From: Bacillota bacterium
GTDB taxonomy: Bacteria > Bacillota > Dethiobacteria > SKNC01
Length of the DNA stretch: 19,949 nucleotides
NCBI GenBank assembly: GCA_007121375.1
Contig: SKLX01000037.1
Coordinates: forward strand, 1 to 19,949
Reading direction: 5' to 3'
A model generated the notes under the pieces. That model saw only the letters and a list, made by a program, of their open reading frames with translations. It was not told the origin of the DNA and searched no databases. Positions 15,985 to 19,949 of the stretch are shown here, one piece after another. Position numbers and translations under genes: made by a program. Within the stretch, counting starts at the first letter, position 1. Every line of letters starts with the position of its first letter.

Positions 15985-16713
15985 TTAAAAGAACATTTCT
16001 CCTGAAAGAAATTCCTTTGTCTTTTGGTGTTTGGGGGAACGGAAGAAGGTGTCCTTATCCCTTGCTTCCACAATGCAGCCCTTGTCCATCAAGCATATCC
16101 GGTGGCCTACCCTCTTGGCCTGAAAGTGGTTATGGGTTATCCATACCACCGTTGGTTTTTCCTGGAAGGTATATTTTAAAACCATTTCCTCAATAATCTT
16201 TATATTCCCCGGATCCAGGTTGGCCGTAGGTTCATCCAGCAAAAGGACCTGAGGTTTAAAAATCAGGGCCCGGGCCAGAGCAACCCTCTGGGCCTCTCCC
16301 CCCGAAAGGGTTTCACTCCTCTGCTTAATAAGGTTCGTAAGGCCTAGCTCCTCCACAACCCCCATGACTTTCTCTTTATCTATTATTTCCTTCCTTATTT
16401 TTAAAGGATAAATTATGTTGTTCCACACCGTATCCTTTAAAAGGGCCGGCCTTTGAAAAACGGTAGTAATCTGGCGCATGGCCTCTAAAGGAGGCAGGTA
16501 ATTTTGGGATGTATATTTTTTATTCCCGTATAAAACTTCCCCTTCATCAGGTTTTTCCAAAAAATTTAAAAGGCGGAGGAGGGTAGTCTTCCCCGCACCG
16601 CTGGGACCCAGAAGACAAAAGATTTCCCCTTTATAAAGGGAAAGCTCATCTATATAAAGCTTAAAGCCTTTGTATTCCTTTTTGAGGCCCCTTATTTTAT
16701 AACTCATCTCCAT
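15985..16713 (-). CDS. tupC: Tungstate ABC transporter ATP-binding protein TupC
   Basis: A 242-aa ABC ATPase on the cytoplasmic face that powers import. Walker A is GPSGAGKTT (36-44), the Q-loop is Gln87, the signature is LSGGEAQR (136-143), Walker B is VLLLDEP (156-162) and the H-loop is His194. The assignment to tungstate comes from the operon with tupA and tupB. The sequence alone would fit any molybdate/tungstate-type importer. There is no C-terminal TOBE (Mop) domain: the protein ends soon after the H-loop region, as in Tup but unlike ModC. The ATG at 16713 has AGGTGA 6 nt upstream. It is third in the operon, 36 nt after tupB. Confidence 0.93.
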   Translation of the reverse strand: MEMSYKIRGLKKEYKGFKLYIDELSLYKGEIFCLLGPSGAGKTTLLRLLNFLEKPDEGEVLYGNKKYTSQNYLPPLEAMRQITTVFQRPALLKDTVWNNIIYPLKIRKEIIDKEKVMGVVEELGLTNLIKQRSETLSGGEAQRVALARALIFKPQVLLLDEPTANLDPGNIKIIEEMVLKYTFQEKPTVVWITHNHFQAKRVGHRICLMDKGCIVEARDKDTFFRSPKHQKTKEFLSGEMFF

Positions 16714-16749
16714 ATCCTGTCACCTTTCCCTAAACTAAAACATCTTTAT

Positions 16750-17436
16750 CTATTCAAACATATGCCTCTTTTGCAAGTAAATCATAGAGAGATTGGCGAT
16801 AAAAGTAATAGTTAACAGTATTATGCCAAAGGCTATGGCTACTCCGAAATTGCCCTGCCTGGTCTCCAGGACTATGGCCGTGGTAAGGACCCGGGTTTTA
16901 CCTTCAATATTTCCTCCCACCAGCATAACGGCCCCTACTTCCGAGATGATGGCACCAAACCCGGCAATTATGGATACCAGAACCCCTACCCGGGCTTCCT
17001 TGATGGCGGCCCAGGAGGCTTGAAGTCCGGTAGCCCCCAGGGCTTTTAACTGTTTCATCAGGTTTTTATCCACCGACATGACTGCCGCCATGGTAAATCC
17101 TGCTACCATAGGAAAGGAAATAATGGTTTGGGCGGTAATAATGGCCCGGGTGCTGAAAAGCCAACCCAGGTGGCCCAGGGGACCTACCGCTGAATACAAA
17201 AGAAAAACGAAAAGACCTATAACTACAGGGGGAAAACCCATCCCTGTATACAAAAGAGCTGTCACCACAGGTTTCCCCTTGAAATTGGTAAGGCCTAAAA
17301 GGGTGCCCAGGGGCACCCCAATGATAGTTGCAAAGAAAAGGGCTACCCCCGTTATCCGCAGGGAAAGTCCAATTATATCATAGACGTACGGATCAAAAGT
17401 AAAAAGTAGTTTTAAGGATTCTGCCAGGCCTTCCAT
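16750..17436 (-). CDS. tupB: Tungstate ABC transporter permease TupB
   Basis: A 228-aa membrane permease with 5-6 helices. The cytoplasmic coupling loop around KALGATGLQASWAAIKEAR is of the EAA type. The segment FGAIISEVGAVMLVGGNI and the end RQGNFGVAIAFGIILL are typical of TupB. It forms the membrane channel with TupC and receives the anion from TupA. AGGAGGT lies 6 nt before the ATG at 17436, an ideal ribosome binding site. The gap to tupA is 16 nt. Confidence 0.95.
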   Translation of the reverse strand: MEGLAESLKLLFTFDPYVYDIIGLSLRITGVALFFATIIGVPLGTLLGLTNFKGKPVVTALLYTGMGFPPVVIGLFVFLLYSAVGPLGHLGWLFSTRAIITAQTIISFPMVAGFTMAAVMSVDKNLMKQLKALGATGLQASWAAIKEARVGVLVSIIAGFGAIISEVGAVMLVGGNIEGKTRVLTTAIVLETRQGNFGVAIAFGIILLTITFIANLSMIYLQKRHMFE

Positions 17437-17452
17437 TTATAGACCTCCTGCA

Positions 17453-18373
17453 TCATTTACTATACTCTACCTTTGCATCCGGGAAAAAGAGGGGCTGACC
17501 GTATTTTTCTATACCGAACTCCCCAATCTTTTCCTGGACTTCCGGAGAGGTAATATACTCTACCAGGTTCAGGGCATCTTCATGGTTTATGCCCCCATGC
17601 TTGTCAGGGTTAACGGGAATAATCCCGTAAGGGTTAAACAGTTCTTCATCCTCTTCAAAAACTATTTCCAGGTTGGCCAGGTTTCCCTTCATGGTCAGGT
17701 AGGTTCCCCGGTCTGCCACAGTATAACCCCTCATTTCATTGGCAGCCACCAGGGTATCACCCATTCCCTGTCCTAATGAGTTATACCATTCCCGGTGATT
17801 ATAGTCATCTATACCGGCTACCTCCCATAGACTTGTTTCTTTAACATGGGTACCGGAATTATCCCCCCGGGAAAGGAAATTCATGCCTTCTTCTTCCATA
17901 ATGTCTACCATGGTGTTTAATGCTTCTGTTATATCCTGGCTATCATATATATCCTGGGAACCTTCTTCCGGCCCCACCAGGATAAAATCGTTATACATGA
18001 CATCCCAGCGCTCGGTGCCGTGGCCTTCTTCCACGAACTTATCTTCCAGGTCCCGGGCATGGACCAGGATAATATCACAGTCTCCCCTCTTCCCTGTTTC
18101 AATGGCCTGGCCGGTACCAAGAGAAATAACCTCCACCTTGACATTGTATTTTGCCTCAAACTCCGGAATAATCTCATGCAACAGGCCAGAATCATAGGTA
18201 CTGGTGGTGGTAGCTAAAAACAAGGTGGTAGTCCCTTTATTAGAAATATCGCTGGGAGCAGGAGTAACCTGGTCATTAACCCCATCTGCCTGGCACCCCA
18301 CCAAAAGGAGACCTAAGACCAAAACCATTAATAACCCGGCAAAAAAAGAGCTCTTTTTTATCTTTCTTCCCAT
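17453..18373 (-). CDS. tupA: Tungstate-binding lipoprotein TupA
   Basis: The extracytoplasmic binding protein of the tungstate importer. The ATG at 18373 has GGGGAG 7 nt upstream. The TTG at 18394 would add 7 residues and has no site. The 306-aa product has a lipoprotein signal peptide with lipobox LLVGC (Cys27), a Ser/Thr/Pro linker, then the TupA fold. That fold starts with TTTS (55-58), the motif known for tungstate binding in this family, in LFLATTTSTYDSGLL. Further conserved blocks are LSRGDNSGTHVKE, YTVADRGTYLT and YGIIPVNPDKH. Tungsten uptake suggests a tungsten enzyme such as formate dehydrogenase or aldehyde:ferredoxin oxidoreductase elsewhere in the genome. It is preceded by a long leader and a perfect promoter. 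Confidence 0.96.
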   Translation of the reverse strand: MGRKIKKSSFFAGLLMVLVLGLLLVGCQADGVNDQVTPAPSDISNKGTTTLFLATTTSTYDSGLLHEIIPEFEAKYNVKVEVISLGTGQAIETGKRGDCDIILVHARDLEDKFVEEGHGTERWDVMYNDFILVGPEEGSQDIYDSQDITEALNTMVDIMEEEGMNFLSRGDNSGTHVKETSLWEVAGIDDYNHREWYNSLGQGMGDTLVAANEMRGYTVADRGTYLTMKGNLANLEIVFEEDEELFNPYGIIPVNPDKHGGINHEDALNLVEYITSPEVQEKIGEFGIEKYGQPLFFPDAKVEYSK

Positions 18374-18394
18374 CTTCAATCTCCCCCTCTCCAA

Positions 18395-18418
18395 CCTTAT
18401 GTTCCTTTATTCATAACG
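18395..18418 (-). promoter_or_regulatory. ModE-like inverted half-sites before tupA
   Basis: On the minus strand CGTTATG (18412-18418) and CATAAGG (18395-18401) form a 6-of-7 inverted repeat with 10 nt between. CGTTAT resembles half-sites bound by ModE-type regulators. It lies within the leader, far downstream of the promoter, so repression would have to work by blocking elongation. Confidence 0.3.
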
Positions 18419-18424
18419 CCCTTC

Positions 18425-18460
18425 AAAAAATACCTTAAAGGAACAGCCTGTCCTTTAAGG
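18425..18460 (-). terminator. Terminator-like hairpin in the tup leader, possible attenuator
   Basis: On the minus strand CCTTAAAGGA (18451-18460) and TCCTTTAAGG (18433-18442) form a perfect 10-bp stem with an 8-nt loop, followed by TATTTTTT. It is about 90 nt after the predicted tup start site and 52 nt before the tupA ATG, so it would stop tup transcription early unless bypassed. Confidence 0.6.
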
Positions 18461-18555
18461 GCATTTCAAATTGACCCCTTCTAAATAATCCGATTAACTA
18501 TGCAAATTTATGTTACCTGGCTTTATGTAGTCGTGTGCATATCGCCTTTAAAAAA

Positions 18556-18585
18556 ATTATACTTTAAGAATAAACCTGCTGTCAA
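18556..18585 (-). promoter_or_regulatory. Perfect-consensus sigma-A promoter of tupABC
   Basis: On the minus strand: TTGACA (18580-18585), an 18-nt spacer and TATAAT (18556-18561). Both hexamers are perfect. The predicted start near 18548 gives a leader of about 175 nt. The -35 is 43 nt past the stop of the regulator gene, so tup has its own promoter. Confidence 0.8.
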
Positions 18586-18627
18586 GGTAAAGGGGGAAAT
18601 AAAAAATGGGGGAATCTTTTATATCAG

Positions 18628-19788
18628 TCATTCTTTCCCTTCGATTAGGGAAAAGAGTGGCTCCCCGTACTTTTCCTGGCCAAAATTAACGATGATATTT
18701 TTCCCCTCCTCCTGGAGCCAGCGGACAAACTGGAGGGCTTCCTGGTAATTAACGGAGGAAAAGCGCTCGGGATTTATCACCATTAAGACAAAAATATTTT
18801 GCAGGAGTTTTTCTTCCTCCCTTTCTATCCCAGGGGCATAAAGGGCCATATCCTTCCTCTGGGCCAGCAGGTAACTGGCCCGGTCCACCAGGGTATAGGC
18901 ACCCTTTGCGGCGGCCAGGTACAAAATTCCCAGGTTTCCCCCCACCCCTGGAGAAACCAGGTACCAACCCCCCTCAGGCTTCACCCCTGAAGCCTTCCAT
19001 ATCTCCTGCTCCCGCAGGTGAGTCCCCGACTGATCCCCTCTGCTGACAAACAAAGCCTTTTTGCGGGCGATATGCCGAAAGGTTTCCCTGATCCCCCCGG
19101 AGTTAAGGGAACAGATTCCCGCCGGGTCTGAGGAAGGACCCGCCACTACAAAATCGTTAGCCATGAGGGGGGTCTTCAAAGATCCCCATCCTTCCCTCAT
19201 AAACTCTTCCTCCAGTTCCGGGGCATGGGTTAAAACCAGGTCCACCCGCCCTTCCCGGGCAATTTCCAGGGCCCGTCCGCTTCCCAGGGCAATATGCCGG
19301 ACCAAAATGTTCCTGGCCCGGTAAAAGCTCTCCTCCAGCAGGTCCAAAAGGCCCGCCTCAATGGGCTCCATGGTGCTGGCCAGTAAAAGGTGGCCCCCCG
19401 GCTGGGAAACTCTTTCGGCCTCTACCGGCATTTCCCCCTTCTTTTCTCCCGAGGAGACCCTCAGGGACTGGAGCTGCCTTTCAATTTCTTCTCTAAAGGA
19501 TTTATATTGAACAAGGAGGTCCCTGCCCTCCCGGGTAAGGGAAGTCCCCCCACCGGCAACTCCTCCCGCCTGTTTTTCCACCAACTGTAGCCCCATAGCC
19601 TTTTCTGCCTCTTTGATCAAGCCCCAGGCATAACGGTAAGAAAAGCCCAAACTGGAGGCAGCGCTGCTTATGGATCCCGTTACCATTATTCTATCAAGCA
19701 AATTAAAGAGGTTGTTACCGGATATACGTTTTTCCCCTTCTATTTCCAAGATTACTTTAAAGGAAGACCAAAAATCTTTTTTATCCAA
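18628..19788 (-). CDS. ModE-type winged-helix regulator fused to a TupA-like binding domain
   Basis: Probably a cytoplasmic transcription factor that senses tungstate or molybdate. The 386-aa product has an N-terminal LysR/ModE-like winged helix (about 25-105) with the ModE wing pattern KQAGGVAGGGTSLTREGRDLL. A charged linker (106-132) follows, then a periplasmic-binding-protein-like domain (133-380) colinear with TupA: LALEIAREG-type helix, VSRGDQSGTHLRE (248-260), YTLVDRASYLL and GQEKYGEPLF at the end. It has no signal peptide, so this domain is intracellular. The TupA tungstate motif TTTS is replaced by STME at the matching place (138-141). The start is a TTG at 19788 with GGGGAG 6 nt upstream. 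It lies directly upstream of tupABC and likely controls it. ModE's usual C-terminal Mop domains are absent. Confidence 0.9.
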   Translation of the reverse strand: MDKKDFWSSFKVILEIEGEKRISGNNLFNLLDRIMVTGSISSAASSLGFSYRYAWGLIKEAEKAMGLQLVEKQAGGVAGGGTSLTREGRDLLVQYKSFREEIERQLQSLRVSSGEKKGEMPVEAERVSQPGGHLLLASTMEPIEAGLLDLLEESFYRARNILVRHIALGSGRALEIAREGRVDLVLTHAPELEEEFMREGWGSLKTPLMANDFVVAGPSSDPAGICSLNSGGIRETFRHIARKKALFVSRGDQSGTHLREQEIWKASGVKPEGGWYLVSPGVGGNLGILYLAAAKGAYTLVDRASYLLAQRKDMALYAPGIEREEEKLLQNIFVLMVINPERFSSVNYQEALQFVRWLQEEGKNIIVNFGQEKYGEPLFSLIEGKE

Positions 19789-19810
19789 AGCCTTCTCCCC
19801 TCTAATTTTA

Positions 19811-19837
19811 GTTATATCTTACCCCCGTTGTTATAAC
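19811..19837 (-). promoter_or_regulatory. GTTATA/TATAAC inverted repeat upstream of the regulator gene
   Basis: GTTATA (19811-19816) and TATAAC (19832-19837) form a perfect inverted repeat with 15 nt between. The second is part of an 8-bp palindrome GTTATAAC (19830-19837) at the stop of the P-type ATPase gene. It resembles ModE-type half-sites and could allow autoregulation. The 42-nt gap has no clear promoter. Confidence 0.3.
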
Positions 19838-19949
19838 TGATCCAGATTAATACGCCTTAACAGTTGGGCATTAAGGGCTACGATTATGGTACTGGCAGAC
19901 ATGACGACGGCCGCCAGAGCCATGGGCATAATGAAGCCTACGGGGGCCA
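19831..19949 (-). CDS. Heavy-metal P-type ATPase, C-terminal fragment at the window edge
   Basis: Only the last 39 codons are in the window; the gene starts beyond the right edge. The visible part, PVGFIMPMALAAVVMSAS followed by TIIVALNAQLLRR, matches the final membrane helix and tail of CopA/heavy-metal-type P1B ATPases, which end with a conserved AxxMxxSxxxVxxNxxRL-like segment. The metal cannot be read from this fragment, since the CPC-type motif is outside. It is followed after 42 nt by the tungstate-type regulator on the same strand, so the two could share a transcript, although their roles look unrelated. Confidence 0.75.
   Translation of the reverse strand, partial: APVGFIMPMALAAVVMSASTIIVALNAQLLRRINLDQL

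Noticed and set aside
17078..17383. Plus-strand open frame opposite tupB
   Set aside because: It is antisense to a clearly conserved permease; its Arg/Pro/Thr-rich product is typical of a shadow frame.
18374..18555. Moco/tungsten-cofactor riboswitch in the tup leader
   Set aside because: I could not recognise the conserved core by eye. The hairpin is reported, but a named riboswitch is not claimed without a covariance-model search.

Overview
The window looks like chromosomal DNA of an anaerobic Firmicutes bacterium, probably of the class Clostridia. This is inferred from strong GGAGG-type ribosome binding sites, frequent TTG starts, a tungstate uptake operon, a non-pyrrolysine MttB-type methyltransferase and near-consensus sigma-A promoters. 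No tRNA, rRNA, CRISPR array, insertion sequence or phage gene was seen, and no gene-free gap exceeds 300 bases.

Left (1-3172): the 3' part of a very large unrecognised protein with a glycine-zipper membrane segment runs rightwards off the left edge. It converges on a small two-helix membrane protein, and the two share a bidirectional terminator. Next (3238-7182, minus strand): adenine deaminase leads a small hypothetical gene. Then lepA (elongation factor 4) follows from its own promoter, which is overlapped by a perfect palindrome, and the small membrane protein lies downstream of lepA.

Centre (7262-10870, plus strand): a THEP1-type NTPase is preceded by a start-less remnant of a Mut7-C zinc-ribbon protein. 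An apparent operon follows: isochorismatase/N-carbamoylsarcosine-amidase-type hydrolase, two-CBS protein and MttB-family methyltransferase, closed by a terminator. No corrinoid protein or activase accompanies the methyltransferase.

Right of centre (10857-15856, minus strand): four co-directional genes encode a LOG-like Rossmann protein, the GTPase TypA/BipA, a phytol/dolichol-kinase-type membrane enzyme and an APC-family permease with a cytoplasmic tail resembling a PTS EIIA domain.

Right (15985-19949, minus strand): the C-terminal end of a heavy-metal P-type ATPase precedes a regulator joining a ModE-type winged helix to a TupA-like binding domain. The tungstate ABC transporter tupA-tupB-tupC follows from a promoter with both hexamers perfect (TTGACA-N18-TATAAT). 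Its leader of about 175 nt holds a terminator-like hairpin and ModE-like half-sites. The most interesting unit is this regulator/leader/transporter set: the sensor appears to be a repurposed copy of the transporter's own binding protein, with the ligand motif altered.
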